Shown one piece after another: positions 7,935 to 16,717 of a stretch of DNA of 53,143 nt. The position numbers were made by a program, and so were the translations under genes. The notes under the pieces are model-generated. The model did not search any database. It was given only the letters and a program-made list of their open reading frames with translations, and had not been told where the DNA came from. Source of the DNA: Lactiplantibacillus nangangensis (GTDB lineage Bacteria > Bacillota > Bacilli > Lactobacillales > Lactobacillaceae); assembly GCF_005405065.1 (NCBI RefSeq), contig NZ_BJDI01000018.1, positions 1 through 53,143 on the forward strand, read 5' to 3'. How positions within the stretch are numbered: position 1 is the stretch's first letter; every line of letters begins with the position of its first letter.

Positions 7935-9110
7935 TTAATCGCTGATGTTTGCTGATTTATTCGTTTCCGAGTAGGCAAGCTGAACATCTTGATAGTAATT
8001 GATGATCTGCTTACCAAAATATTCGGCCGAAATTTGATACAGTTTCTTTTGACGTGGCTTAGGATCATCAAACGCATGTGGATGTTGTAAATAACGTACC
8101 ACATCTCGTACCAAGCTCGTTTCACTGCTAAAAGTGGTCCCTAAAGAGGGATCATCTAATAATTGGTCCGTGTATGGGCTAGTCGCAACCACTGTTTTTA
8201 AGCCAGCTGCCATCGCTTCAATGTACGTTAACCCTTGTGATTCCGAATTAGAAGCCGAAACAAACAAGTCCGCCATTTGATAATAATTGTAGACTTCGTC
8301 GTTATCGATCTCACCAGTAAACTGGACGTGCTCGCTGAGGCCAGCATCCTTGACTTGATTTTCCAACGTCTCACGTGCCGGCCCATCACCGACGATACAC
8401 AATTGGACGGTCGGTACTTGTTCAATAATCGCTGGCAATGCCGCAATCACTTCATGAATGTTTTTTTCATAAGCCAACCGACTCAATGACAGTAAAACTG
8501 GCGTCTCTGGGGCATATCCTAACTTTTCACGGTAATCCCCGTCTGGTGTCTGTTCATACTGATTGATATCAATCCCAGTTGGGACGATCCGAATCGGTGC
8601 TTTAACGCCATACCCTTTTAGAGTTTTAGAAACCCGGTGACTTGGCGCCACGATACCATTCAAATGGTAACAATAAGCGCGAGTCGCTTCTTTAACATGG
8701 TAAGGTTTCAATAATTTACCGTTGGCAATATAATGTAAATAATCTTCATACATCGTGTGGTAAGTGTGAATGCATGGAATCTTCAATTGTTTGGCAACAA
8801 ATTTGCCAATCATTCCCATCGAAAATTCAGTTTGGGTATGCACGATATCTAGCCCCAGGTCCTTCGCCACTTGATAAGCCTTGAATAGCCCCCGGACAGC
8901 AATCCGTCGATCAGTGAACGAGACGAATGGAATACTCGTGAATCGGAAAATATTCCGCTCATAAATATTCTTATCAACATGCGGATCGGTGGTCGTAAAG
9001 ATATACACTTGGTGACCAGCTCGTTCGAGTTGATTTCGCAACACTTTGATAGACGTGGCTACCCCACTGACTTGTGGATAGTACGTATCTGTAAATATCC
9101 CGATATTCAC
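7935..9110 (-). CDS. lafA: 1,2-diacylglycerol 3-glucosyltransferase (LafA/alMGS type)
   Basis: GT4 glycosyltransferase of 391 residues that would transfer glucose to diacylglycerol at the inner membrane face, giving the first glycolipid of the anchor. The N-terminus (MNIGIFTDTYYPQVSGVATS) and SNSESQGLTYIEAMAAGLK are typical of the alpha-monoglucosyldiacylglycerol synthase group. The start is GTG 9110 with AAAGGGAG upstream. It leads a three-gene operon with 6901 and 5858. The nearby ltaS supports a combined anchor-plus-polymer role in the same region. Confidence 0.82.
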   Translation of the reverse strand: MNIGIFTDTYYPQVSGVATSIKVLRNQLERAGHQVYIFTTTDPHVDKNIYERNIFRFTSIPFVSFTDRRIAVRGLFKAYQVAKDLGLDIVHTQTEFSMGMIGKFVAKQLKIPCIHTYHTMYEDYLHYIANGKLLKPYHVKEATRAYCYHLNGIVAPSHRVSKTLKGYGVKAPIRIVPTGIDINQYEQTPDGDYREKLGYAPETPVLLSLSRLAYEKNIHEVIAALPAIIEQVPTVQLCIVGDGPARETLENQVKDAGLSEHVQFTGEIDNDEVYNYYQMADLFVSASNSESQGLTYIEAMAAGLKTVVATSPYTDQLLDDPSLGTTFSSETSLVRDVVRYLQHPHAFDDPKPRQKKLYQISAEYFGKQIINYYQDVQLAYSETNKSANISD

Positions 9111-9343
9111 GTAGATTCTCCCTTTATTTCCGACACTAACAATCCTGCCCGCTAGTCATCGTTGCTTCAATCAGTCCTTGATTCCACCTGATTGAGCGCA
9201 GTTCATCCAGTCTCAATAATTAATTATAACAATTATATTGGTTCAGTATCATAGTTGCAAATATTCTTAAGATAAATTAAGAGTTCCGGGTGAAATGCCC
9301 TGCAAACTGGCTTTTAGCACTGGCAATCAACCACTTTTATGTA

Positions 9344-9377
9344 AAAAAAGGGGCAGGTCACGAAGACCCACCCCTTT
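9344..9377 (-). terminator. Terminator of ptsHI
   Basis: On the minus strand AAAGGGG-GGGTC pairs with GACC-CCCCTTT, followed by seven Ts. It starts 11 nt after the ptsI stop. Confidence 0.9.
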
Positions 9378-9387
9378 GAAAAGACGT

Positions 9388-11118
9388 CTACTTATTAAAA
9401 ACGTTCTTTTCAACTAATTCTTTAACTTCTTCATTAGTGACACATTCGTTAAGCGCCTTATCGGCTAACTTAGCCATTTCCTTAGTATCGATGGTCTTCA
9501 TCAATGAACGCGTCTTCAAAACTGAAGTTGAGCTCATTGAGAATTCATCTAGACCTAAGCCCATCAATAATGGCACAGCAACTTGATCACCGGCAACTTC
9601 ACCACACATGCCCGCAATGCGGCCATTAGCGTGAGCAGCGTCGATCACATGCTTGATCAAACGTAACAACGATGGGTTGTATGGTTGATACAAGTATGAA
9701 ACACGTTCGTTACCACGATCAGCAGCAAACGAATATTGAATCAAGTCGTTGGTCCCAATACTAAAGAAGTCAACTTCCTTAGCAAATTGATCAGCTAAGA
9801 TGGCTGCAGCTGGAATTTCAATCATGATACCTAACTTGATATCATCCGCAACTGGGGTGCCCGCTTTAACTAACTTAGCCTTTTCTTCTTCGAAGATGGC
9901 CTTAGCTTGACGGAATTCATCCAAGGTAGCAATCATTGGGAACATGATCCGCAATTGACCATAATGTGATGCCCGGAGTAATGCCCGTAATTGGGTCCGG
10001 AAAATATCATCACGATCAAGTGAGATCCGAATGGCCCGGTAACCCAAGAATGGGTTCATTTCATCAGGAAGTGGCAAGTATGGTAAATGCTTGTCCCCAC
10101 CGATATCCATGGTCCGGACGATCACTGGCTTACCCTTCATCCCTTCGACAACCTTTTTGTAGGCTTCGAATTGAGTATCTTCATCAGGTAATTCAGCGCT
10201 GTTCATGTACAAGAATTCTGACCGGAACAAACCGACAGCTTCTGAACCAGCGTCTAAGACACCGTCCATGTCATCGGGCGTCCCAATGTTTGAAGCTAAT
10301 TCGAAGTGCTTGCCGTCTTTAGAAACGGTTGCTTCATTCTTTAGCTTTTCCCATTCGGCCTTTTGAGCGGCAAAATTCTTGGCTTTTTGTTGGTAGTCAC
10401 TGATTTCGGCATCAGTTGGGGCTACCAAGGCTTCACCGTTAATCCCATCAAGGATGACAGTGGTGCCTTCTTTGATTTCAGTCGTTGCGGTTTCAGAACC
10501 AACAACCGCTGGAATCTCAAGCGTCCGTGACATAATCGCTGAGTGACTAGTCCGACCACCAATATCGGTGATGAAACCTTTAACAAACTTACGGTCCAAT
10601 TGAGCCGTGTCACTAGGGGTTAAATCATGGGCAACCACGATGACTTCAGAATCGATTAATGCGGGACTTGGTAAGGTAACCCCTAACAAATGACTCATTA
10701 CTCGCTTCGTGACATCGCGAATATCGCCTGCACGTTCTTGCATATATGCATTATCCGTCATTGCTTCGAACATTGAGATGAAAGTATCAGTAACTTCCTT
10801 CAAAGCTTCTTCAGCATTGACTTTATCATCCTTAATCTTACCTTCAATTTGTCCTAACATTTCAGGGTCAGATAAAATAGTGATATGAGCTTCAAAAACT
10901 TCCGCTTCTTCGGCGCCTAAACTTTCAGTTGCTTTGTCTTTGATGACTTGCAATTCAGCTTTAGAAGCATCGAAAGCGTCATGTAACTTCTTGATTTCGG
11001 CATCAACATCTGAAACCGTCGTCTTTTCGAATGACAAATCTGGATCAACTAGCATATAGGCCTTAGCAATCGCAATACCATCACTGGCAGCGATTCCTTT
11101 GAGTACCTTTTCAGCCAT
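9388..11118 (-). CDS. ptsI: PTS enzyme I (phosphoenolpyruvate-protein phosphotransferase)
   Basis: Cytoplasmic general PTS protein that takes phosphate from phosphoenolpyruvate and passes it to HPr. The phosphorylated histidine is H192 in [15 protein letters not shown]-binding elements include [10 protein letters not shown] and [11 protein letters not shown], and the catalytic cysteine is C505 in [10 protein letters not shown]. The 576-residue length is standard. Its ATG shares one base with the ptsH stop codon (TAATG), so the two are translationally coupled. Confidence 0.98.
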   Translation of the reverse strand: MAEKVLKGIAASDGIAIAKAYMLVDPDLSFEKTTVSDVDAEIKKLHDAFDASKAELQVIKDKATESLGAEEAEVFEAHITILSDPEMLGQIEGKIKDDKVNAEEALKEVTDTFISMFEAMTDNAYMQERAGDIRDVTKRVMSHLLGVTLPSPALIDSEVIVVAHDLTPSDTAQLDRKFVKGFITDIGGRTSHSAIMSRTLEIPAVVGSETATTEIKEGTTVILDGINGEALVAPTDAEISDYQQKAKNFAAQKAEWEKLKNEATVSKDGKHFELASNIGTPDDMDGVLDAGSEAVGLFRSEFLYMNSAELPDEDTQFEAYKKVVEGMKGKPVIVRTMDIGGDKHLPYLPLPDEMNPFLGYRAIRISLDRDDIFRTQLRALLRASHYGQLRIMFPMIATLDEFRQAKAIFEEEKAKLVKAGTPVADDIKLGIMIEIPAAAILADQFAKEVDFFSIGTNDLIQYSFAADRGNERVSYLYQPYNPSLLRLIKHVIDAAHANGRIAGMCGEVAGDQVAVPLLMGLGLDEFSMSSTSVLKTRSLMKTIDTKEMAKLADKALNECVTNEEVKELVEKNVFNK

Positions 11119-11384
11119 TATTCAGATAAGCCTTCTTTCTTCATCGTATCAGCTAAAGCAGCGATAGCATCTGCTTCGTCGGCACCTTCAGCTGAAATAG
11201 TAACATCTGCATCTTTACCAACACCGAGTGACATAACACCCATGATGGACTTCAAGTTAACTGACTTGTCTTGGTATTGCAACGTAATTTCTGAATTGAA
11301 CTTACTTGCTGATTGTACCAATAAAGTAGCGGGACGTGCGTGGATACCTGTGTCTGCGATTACGTGAAAATCTTTCTTTTCCAT
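11118..11384 (-). CDS. ptsH: Phosphocarrier protein HPr
   Basis: HPr relays phosphate from enzyme I to sugar-specific EII proteins. H15 in GIHARPA is the phosphorylation site for enzyme I. S46 in LKSIMGV is the regulatory site for HPr kinase, through which HPr acts as CcpA co-repressor in Firmicutes. The 88-residue length is standard. GGAG lies 11 nt upstream of the ATG. First gene of the ptsHI operon. Confidence 0.98.
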   Translation of the reverse strand: MEKKDFHVIADTGIHARPATLLVQSASKFNSEITLQYQDKSVNLKSIMGVMSLGVGKDADVTISAEGADEADAIAALADTMKKEGLSE

Positions 11385-11478
11385 AACTATTCGATCTCCT
11401 TCGAAGATGTAAATTTAAATTGGTTCCGAGTCAACTCGAGTTGCCGCCAACACGTTTGCTCTAGAGCCCTTAGTATTG

Positions 11479-11507
11479 ATGATAGCAATTATCCAATTGA
11501 AATACAA
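11479..11507 (-). promoter_or_regulatory. ptsHI promoter
   Basis: Minus strand: -35 TTGTAT (11507-11502), 17-nt spacer, -10 TATCAT (11484-11479), leaving a leader of about 90 nt before ptsH. Confidence 0.6.
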
Positions 11508-11531
11508 GCCCTTTCATTCATCAAATTGCGA

Positions 11532-11729
11532 TTAATTGGTAGCCTTACCATCCTTATCAAAATGGTAAACAACGTGTCCATCAAGGTCTGCCATACCAAT
11601 GATTCTTTTTCGGTATTCATAACTCATGTAGGCTTCGTGAAAGGCCATGAAGTCTGCAGGATCAACGCTAAAGCTTGCACGTTCACCCGTGCGTAAGTCT
11701 TCCATTAATTGTCGATAATCCGTTGCCAC
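11532..11729 (-). CDS. Small protein of unknown function
   Basis: A 65-residue acidic, soluble-looking protein with no membrane segment and no motif I recognise. The GTG at 11729 is chosen because AGGGGG precedes it at good spacing; a longer reading from 11768 has no ribosome-binding site. It lies upstream of ptsHI in the same direction, with the pts promoter just after its stop. It looks like a conserved lactobacillar protein by codon use, but no role can be given. Confidence 0.6.
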   Translation of the reverse strand: MATDYRQLMEDLRTGERASFSVDPADFMAFHEAYMSYEYRKRIIGMADLDGHVVYHFDKDGKATN

Positions 11730-11768
11730 ATTTTTACCCCCTTTTAATCTTGTCTCATCAACTAACAT

Positions 11769-11851
11769 CAGAACAGGTCAGACGACTTGCGTGCGAAAAC
11801 CATCTTTTGAGCTATAATGTATTTAGACGGTTCGTTAACTGACTTGTTCTG
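11769..11851. repeat. Inverted repeat upstream of the small-ORF/clpE region
   Basis: CAGAACAGGTCAG (11769-11781) and CTGACTTGTTCTG (11839-11851) are complementary at 12 of 13 positions, the other being a G-U pair. The arms enclose 57 nt containing a TATAAT. It could be a transcript hairpin or a paired operator. Confidence 0.4.
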
Positions 11852-11856
11852 AGTAG

Positions 11857-11976
11857 GTGTTAAATATACAACTGTTCACCAAGATTGACAAGCCATTTAA
11901 CTGGACCGGCCAAATGCTTCAGAAAAACATTAAATTAGTGATTGATCTCATTTTTAACCTGACCGGTAAGCCTTAA
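11857..11976 (+). CDS. Possible 39-residue peptide
   Basis: An open frame from GTG 11857 to TAA 11976 encodes 39 residues. It has a basic C-terminal part containing KNIKLVIDLIFNLTGKP, amphipathic in look, and an internal echo of FNWTG/FNLTG. The ribosome-binding site is weak and the -10-like TATAAT at 11813 has no good -35. It could be a short membrane-active or signalling peptide, or a chance frame. No family is recognised. Confidence 0.3.
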   Translation: MLNIQLFTKIDKPFNWTGQMLQKNIKLVIDLIFNLTGKP

Positions 11977-12007
11977 GATATCCAGTTTTGATGTTGAGAC
12001 TTTAAAC

Positions 12008-12035
12008 TTGCACGGTCTAAAAAAATTGCTATACT
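12008..12035 (+). promoter_or_regulatory. clpE promoter
   Basis: -35 TTGCAC (12008-12013), 16-nt spacer, -10 TATACT (12030-12035). Confidence 0.75.
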
Positions 12036-12038
12036 AAT

Positions 12039-12062
12039 AGTCAAAGGTCAACAAAGGTCAAA
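12039..12062 (+). promoter_or_regulatory. CtsR operator of clpE
   Basis: CtsR recognises RGTCAAA heptads separated by NAN. Here GGTCAAC-AAA-GGTCAAA (12046-12062) fits with one mismatch. A further AGTCAAA (12039-12045) abuts it, giving three heptads just downstream of the -10. Bound CtsR would block initiation, with heat-shock release. Confidence 0.85.
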
Positions 12063-12137
12063 TAACTTTGGACCCTTTCACTAGACGCGATCATCGATTT
12101 AGTGAGATTTCTGATAGGAAAGGTGTGTGACAGCAAT

Positions 12138-14366
12138 ATGCTTTGTGACAATTGCCATAAGAACGAAGCGACGATTCATCTCTACACGAACGTCAACGGT
12201 CAGCGGCGGCAGATTAACCTCTGTCAAAATTGCTATCAACTGCTCAAGAATCAGGAACAGCAACCAAATAATGGAGTTGGAGGTACTGATATGGCACAAG
12301 ATCCATTTGGTTTTGGCGGTCTTGACGATATCTTCCGGGCCATGCAAGGTGGTAACGGCAGTCCTGATGACGGATATCGGCAACAACAAACCCCACCGAC
12401 CCAACCGGCTGGTCCTAACAATGGCGGCAACCGGCGTGGTCAAAACGGCGGCGGTCTACTCGGGCAATACGGCTACAACTTAACTGATCAAGCTAAGCAA
12501 GGCAAAATTGACCCAGTGATCGGCCGTGATAACGAGATCAACCGCGTCATCGAAATTTTGAACCGGCGGACAAAAAACAACCCGGTCTTAATTGGTGAAG
12601 CTGGCGTTGGTAAAACGGCGGTCGTTGAAGGCTTAGCCCAGAAGATTGTTTCTGGTCAAGTTCCCCAAAAACTATTAAATAAAGAAATTATTCGTTTGGA
12701 CGTGGCTTCCCTCGTTCAAGGTACCGGGATTCGGGGCCAATTTGAACAACGGATGCAACAACTAATGAAGGAAGTTCAATCGAATCCGAACATCGTGCTC
12801 TTCATTGACGAAATCCATGAAATCATGGGCGCCGGCAATGCTGAAGGTGGCATGGATGCTGGGAACGTCTTGAAACCCGCTTTAGCGCGTGGTGACTTCC
12901 AATTAGTTGGGGCAACCACGTTAAACGAATACCGCGACATCGAAAAAGATGCCGCCCTCGCTCGGCGTTTCCAACCGGTTACGGTTGACGAGCCCAGCGT
13001 TGGAGAATCCATCAAGATTTTACAAGGGATTCAAAAGAAGTACGAAGATTACCATCACGTTAAATACAACGCTGATGCGATCGTCGCCGCGGTCAAATTA
13101 TCCAATCGTTACATTCAAGACCGGTTCTTGCCTGACAAAGCCATCGACTTACTTGATGAAGCTGGGTCACGGAAGAATTTGACCTTGAAGACGGTTGATC
13201 CTAAGACCATTCAAGAAAAAATCGACAGTGCTGAAGCCCAGAAGCAAGATGCTTTGAAGAAGGAAGACTACGAGAAAGCGGCCTACTACCGTGATCAAGT
13301 GGCCAAGCTCGAAAAAGCCAAGCCAGATGAAAACAGCGCCAAATCCGCTGAAGACACCGCTACTGTGACGGTCGAAGATATGCAACAAATCGTCGAAGAA
13401 AAGACCGACATTCCAGTTGGCGAATTGCAAGCTAAGGAACAGGCTCAAATGAAGACTTTGGCAAGTGACCTCGAAGGTAACGTTATCGGTCAAGATAAGG
13501 CGGTTGAAGCCGTTTCACGGGCCATCCGTCGTAATCGCATTGGATTGAATGGGACTGGCCGACCAATTGGCTCCTTTATGTTTGTCGGCCCTACCGGGGT
13601 TGGTAAAACGGAATTAGCTAAACAGTTAGCCAAAGAACTCTTTGGCTCTGAGGATGCCATGATCCGCTTTGACATGAGTGAATACATGGAACCACATTCA
13701 GTGGCTAAATTGATTGGGTCACCGCCTGGCTATGTTGGTTACGAAGAAGCCGGTCAGTTGACCGAACAAGTTCGGCGTCATCCATATAGCTTGATTCTGT
13801 TGGATGAAATCGAAAAGGCTCACCCTGACGTCATGCATATGTTCTTACAAATCTTAGATGATGGTCGTTTGACTGATTCACAAGGTCGGACGGTCAGCTT
13901 CAAGGATACGATCATTATCATGACTTCTAACGCTGGGACTGGCGATTCCGAAGCAAATGTTGGCTTTGGCGCCGCTGCTGAAGGTAAGACCCATGACATT
14001 ACAAGTCAATTGGGCAACTACTTCAAGCCAGAATTCTTAAACCGTTTCGACGATATTATTCAATTCAATGCTTTATCAAAGGAAAACTTGATGAAGATCG
14101 TTGGCTTGATGATCAACGATGTCAATGGCATGTTAGCCAACCAAGACTTACATGTGCATGTCACGGAACCGGTTGAATCTAAGTTAGTCGACCTCGGTTA
14201 CAATCCCGAAATGGGGGCTCGGCCATTACGGCGGGTCATCCAAGAACAGATTGAAGACCGGATTGCGGACTTCTACTTGGATCACAGTGATGTGAAGAAC
14301 ATGGTTGCCAAAGTTGAAGACGGTAAAATCGTCTTAGCCGCGGAAGAACCTAAAACAGCTGAATAA
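12138..14366 (+). CDS. clpE: ATP-dependent Clp protease ATPase subunit ClpE
   Basis: Hsp100 unfoldase that works with ClpP to remove misfolded proteins after stress. The 742-residue protein has the ClpE zinc finger C3-C6...C29-C32 at the N-terminus, a Gly/Gln/Asn-rich linker, AAA+ domain 1 with Walker A at 153-160 (GEAGVGKT), a UVR-like coiled coil ([20 protein letters not shown]), and AAA+ domain 2 with Walker A at 484-491 (GPTGVGKT). The zinc finger and UVR region separate it from ClpC. I start at ATG 12138 because family members begin directly with MLC; an upstream frame from 12102 adds an unrelated dozen residues. Regulated by CtsR. Confidence 0.96.
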   Translation: MLCDNCHKNEATIHLYTNVNGQRRQINLCQNCYQLLKNQEQQPNNGVGGTDMAQDPFGFGGLDDIFRAMQGGNGSPDDGYRQQQTPPTQPAGPNNGGNRRGQNGGGLLGQYGYNLTDQAKQGKIDPVIGRDNEINRVIEILNRRTKNNPVLIGEAGVGKTAVVEGLAQKIVSGQVPQKLLNKEIIRLDVASLVQGTGIRGQFEQRMQQLMKEVQSNPNIVLFIDEIHEIMGAGNAEGGMDAGNVLKPALARGDFQLVGATTLNEYRDIEKDAALARRFQPVTVDEPSVGESIKILQGIQKKYEDYHHVKYNADAIVAAVKLSNRYIQDRFLPDKAIDLLDEAGSRKNLTLKTVDPKTIQEKIDSAEAQKQDALKKEDYEKAAYYRDQVAKLEKAKPDENSAKSAEDTATVTVEDMQQIVEEKTDIPVGELQAKEQAQMKTLASDLEGNVIGQDKAVEAVSRAIRRNRIGLNGTGRPIGSFMFVGPTGVGKTELAKQLAKELFGSEDAMIRFDMSEYMEPHSVAKLIGSPPGYVGYEEAGQLTEQVRRHPYSLILLDEIEKAHPDVMHMFLQILDDGRLTDSQGRTVSFKDTIIIMTSNAGTGDSEANVGFGAAAEGKTHDITSQLGNYFKPEFLNRFDDIIQFNALSKENLMKIVGLMINDVNGMLANQDLHVHVTEPVESKLVDLGYNPEMGARPLRRVIQEQIEDRIADFYLDHSDVKNMVAKVEDGKIVLAAEEPKTAE

Positions 14367-14376
14367 GCGTAAGCTA

Positions 14377-14412
14377 AAACTCGTCAGTCAAACTTGGCTG
14401 GCGAGTTTTTTT
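14377..14412 (+). terminator. Terminator of clpE
   Basis: AAACTCGTCAG pairs with CTGGCGAGTTT (one G-U), followed by seven Ts. Confidence 0.88.
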
Positions 14413-14433
14413 GAGACAAAATTTTTGTATTGA

Positions 14434-14475
14434 AAGCGCCCCCTAAGTTAGCCTAGTGCTTGCTTAGGGGCGCTT
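14434..14475 (-). terminator. Hairpin after the small membrane protein gene
   Basis: AAGCGCCCCCTAAG on the left pairs with CTTAGGGGCGCTT on the right. It lies just past the stop of the gene at 14488. The T-tract on the minus strand is weak, so this may be a stabilising hairpin or a weak terminator. Confidence 0.6.
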
Positions 14476-14487
14476 ACTTGTACTTAC

Positions 14488-14736
14488 TTATTTTGAATTG
14501 CACTTGACTGCAATCAACCAATCCTTTACCCCGGCACGGTCCGCCAACAAGTTTCCTCGTAATTGGTCACGTGGATCTTCCGTCAACTGATGCTTCATCT
14601 TCAAAGCAGTCCCTTTGATACGATCTTGACGACTGCTTACACGTAACTTCTTTGCTATTGAACTTCGATGCCGCCAAATCCAAAAACCACTCCCAACTAA
14701 ACTAGCAATTGCTAAACTGAGGCCTATCTTCTTCAT
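14488..14736 (-). CDS. Small single-pass membrane protein, unknown function
   Basis: An 82-residue protein with one N-terminal hydrophobic helix (LSLAIASLVGSGFWIW), followed by a basic, charged cytoplasmic-type tail. ATG 14736 is preferred over GTG 14745, because the AAGGAAGG ribosome-binding site overlaps the latter. It is monocistronic, convergent with clpE. No family recognised. Confidence 0.55.
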   Translation of the reverse strand: MKKIGLSLAIASLVGSGFWIWRHRSSIAKKLRVSSRQDRIKGTALKMKHQLTEDPRDQLRGNLLADRAGVKDWLIAVKCNSK

Positions 14737-14948
14737 CTCTGACACCTTCCTTTGATTGATTAACCCTAACTGTACCGGAAGTCAAGACACATTTCAATCT
14801 ATATGCTTATCAACAAGATAATCAGCAGCTAATTTAATTCAGCTTTTATTTTTGAGTCTCAACGGTCAGACTAAACCAGTCGAACAAGAATCCGTATAGG
14901 ATTAGTTACCAAAATTGTCGCTGACTTGCTTTTTCAATTTGGCGGATT

Positions 14949-15086
14949 TCATTTCACTGGCATCGCAATGATAATTCTACCATGGGCCCTACCAGTAGCT
15001 GAATGGGCAAAAGTCTTACCAATTTCTGCTAATGAAAATTCACGATCAATCAGTATTTTTAACACGTTTTGTTTAATAGGTTTACT
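14949..15086 (-). pseudogene. C-terminal remnant of an MDR-type alcohol dehydrogenase / quinone oxidoreductase
   Basis: The minus strand encodes about 45 residues ending in a stop at 14949, with the pattern DREFSLAEIGKTFAHS then ATGRAHGRIII. This is the usual C-terminus of zinc-type or quinone oxidoreductases (helix, then SGRARGKIV-like strand). No start or catalytic part remains; an in-frame stop lies upstream at 15087. It is a deletion relic beside the ArsR/DJ-1 pair. Confidence 0.55.
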
Positions 15087-15135
15087 TCACTGATTACATT
15101 TTAAAAGTCATATTTTTCTTCTAATGGTTTAATTT

Positions 15136-15155
15136 TTTGAACGATAATGTTCAAA
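15136..15155. promoter_or_regulatory. Palindromic operator-like site
   Basis: TTTGAAC-6 nt-GTTCAAA, 7-bp arms, just after the first direct repeat and upstream of the ArsR-family gene. ArsR-type regulators bind palindromes of this size, so self-regulation is plausible. Confidence 0.4.
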
Positions 15156-15209
15156 TGACAATCCTCAACTAAGTTACGCTCCAAGTACAATATTAAGGTT
15201 TCAATATAA

Positions 15210-15238
15210 TTGATATCAAATAAAAGATGTGTTCTAAT
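15210..15238 (+). promoter_or_regulatory. Promoter of the ArsR-type / DJ-1 operon
   Basis: -35 TTGATA (15210-15215), 17-nt spacer, -10 TCTAAT (15233-15238). Confidence 0.5.
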
Positions 15239-15274
15239 GGTTTAAAATTATAGACCAAAAAAAGGTGATCACCA

Positions 15275-15613
15275 ATGTCCGAATTAGTAAAATTAAAACA
15301 TGAATTTGAAAAATCCAGTGACTTTCTCGTCGCGCTAGGTGACCAAAAACGTCAAGCCATTATTCTGGCACTACTGGATAAACAAGTTGTCCATCGTGGT
15401 TTACGTGTCAACGAGCTGACCGAAGTTACCGGACTTTCACGACCGGCTGTCTCCCACCATTTGAAAATTTTAAAAGCAGTGAATCTGATTGATTTCCATC
15501 ATGAAGGTACCAAAAATTATTACTACCTGACCCATCGACCACAACAAATTGAGCAACTAGAACAATTACTAACTCACGTCAGAACAATTATGGCCTGTAA
15601 CCAGGAGCTTTGA
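15275..15613 (+). CDS. ArsR-family transcriptional regulator
   Basis: A 112-residue winged helix-turn-helix protein. The recognition helix region is LTEVTGLSRPAVSHHLKILKAVNLI, followed by a wing (HHEGTKNYYYLTHR). No cysteine metal site of the CVCD type is seen, so it probably does not sense arsenic-type metals through that motif. AAAGGTGATC is its ribosome-binding site. The next gene starts 18 nt later, indicating a two-gene operon; the regulator likely controls the downstream enzyme. Confidence 0.8.
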   Translation: MSELVKLKHEFEKSSDFLVALGDQKRQAIILALLDKQVVHRGLRVNELTEVTGLSRPAVSHHLKILKAVNLIDFHHEGTKNYYYLTHRPQQIEQLEQLLTHVRTIMACNQEL

Positions 15614-15631
15614 AAGGAATCCAAATCAACC

Positions 15632-16306
15632 ATGAAAAAAATCTTAATTGTTTTAACAAATACGACCCAGTACGGCAATACAACTGACCCCACTGGCTTA
15701 TGGCTTGGTGAAGCAACAGAATTCGTCGATGTCGTCGAAACGGCCGGCTATCAAGTTGACTACGTCAGTCCCAAAGGTGGCTTCGTACCACTTGACCCCC
15801 GGAGCATGAAATACACAGATACGGCCAGCATGGCGCGCTATAATTCAGCTGACTTCCAGCAACGAGCACTGACTCATTCATTAGCTCCTTCAGATGTTGA
15901 TTCAGCCGACTATCTTGCTATTTACTATACCGGCGGGCACGGCGTTATGTGGGATTTTCCAGATAATCCTGAATTACAAGACTTGACACGGGCAGTCTTA
16001 AGACAAGGCGGCTATGCAACGTCAGTTTGTCACGGCATTGCTGGCCTGCTGAACGTCAAAGATACTAATGACCATTACATCATTGACGGTCGCAACGTTA
16101 CCGGGTTCACCACTGCTGAAGAAATTCTAGCTGGCAAACGTAAAGTCGTGCCCTTCCTAAACCAAACAATTGCTACTAAACATGGTGCTAATTTCAAGCA
16201 TCGCCGAGCTTACACTGAATATGCGGTCCAAGACGGGCAATTGATCACCGGGCAAAATCCATTTTCTGCGAAAGCCGTCGCAGAATGCTTAGTGAAAAAC
16301 CTCTAG
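15632..16306 (+). CDS. DJ-1/PfpI-family protein (class I glutamine amidotransferase-like, possible glyoxalase III)
   Basis: A 224-residue protein of the DJ-1/PfpI superfamily. It has the nucleophile elbow SVCHGIAGLLN with the catalytic cysteine, an acidic residue in LWLGEATEF, and YYTGGHGVMWDF before the cysteine. This layout is shared with Hsp31-type glutathione-independent glyoxalases and stress proteins. Paired with the ArsR-type regulator, it may detoxify reactive aldehydes; the nearby oxidoreductase remnant fits such a theme. Function is inferred. Confidence 0.75.
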   Translation: MKKILIVLTNTTQYGNTTDPTGLWLGEATEFVDVVETAGYQVDYVSPKGGFVPLDPRSMKYTDTASMARYNSADFQQRALTHSLAPSDVDSADYLAIYYTGGHGVMWDFPDNPELQDLTRAVLRQGGYATSVCHGIAGLLNVKDTNDHYIIDGRNVTGFTTAEEILAGKRKVVPFLNQTIATKHGANFKHRRAYTEYAVQDGQLITGQNPFSAKAVAECLVKNL

Positions 16307-16372
16307 CCTTTTTGTTCTTGAAATTAACTATCAAAGTGCTACAAAAAAAGCGGCCCAAACTGGCCAAATCAG

Positions 16373-16418
16373 AGTGAACCCCCAATGTTGGAAAACAGTC
16401 CAACATTGGGGGTTCACT
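16373..16418. repeat. Perfect 20-bp inverted repeat
   Basis: AGTGAACCCCCAATGTTGGA (16373-16392) and its exact reverse complement (16399-16418) flank a 6-nt loop. It lacks a proper T-run, so it is not a standard terminator, although it lies 67 nt after the DJ-1-type gene. It may be a small palindromic mobile or transcript-stabilising element. The rest of 16307-16717 shows no gene. Confidence 0.7.
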
Positions 16419-16717
16419 TCACAATTGCAAACTTCGGCCAATCTTTTGTGGCGCCGACACCTTTTTTAACCGACACTGACTACACTGAATTCTAAAGGAC
16501 AGTTCAATCCATCCGCTTAGCTAAACGTTAATCATGTCGCGACTATTTTCTGAAACTATCGCCAACAATTTTTCCCAATCAAGCCTTGATCATCATAATT
16601 TTTACAAATCTAACTGCCATAAGCCCTGCTACATTAAGGCGCAACCAATAAGTTCCCTCAATCAGCTTTACAATCACCTCACCCCTGCTAAACTAAAATT
16701 ATCGGAGGGGATACACT

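Larger units (their letters stand above)
15119..15245. repeat. 14-bp direct repeat flanking the arsR-type promoter region
   Basis: TTCTAATGGTTTAA occurs at 15119-15132 and 15232-15245. The second copy contains the -10 hexamer TCTAAT of the promoter at 15210, so the repeat may be a regulator target. Confidence 0.5.

Noticed and set aside
15275-15613. Arsenic-resistance regulator
   Set aside because: The metal-binding cysteine motif is absent and no ars transport or reductase genes follow.
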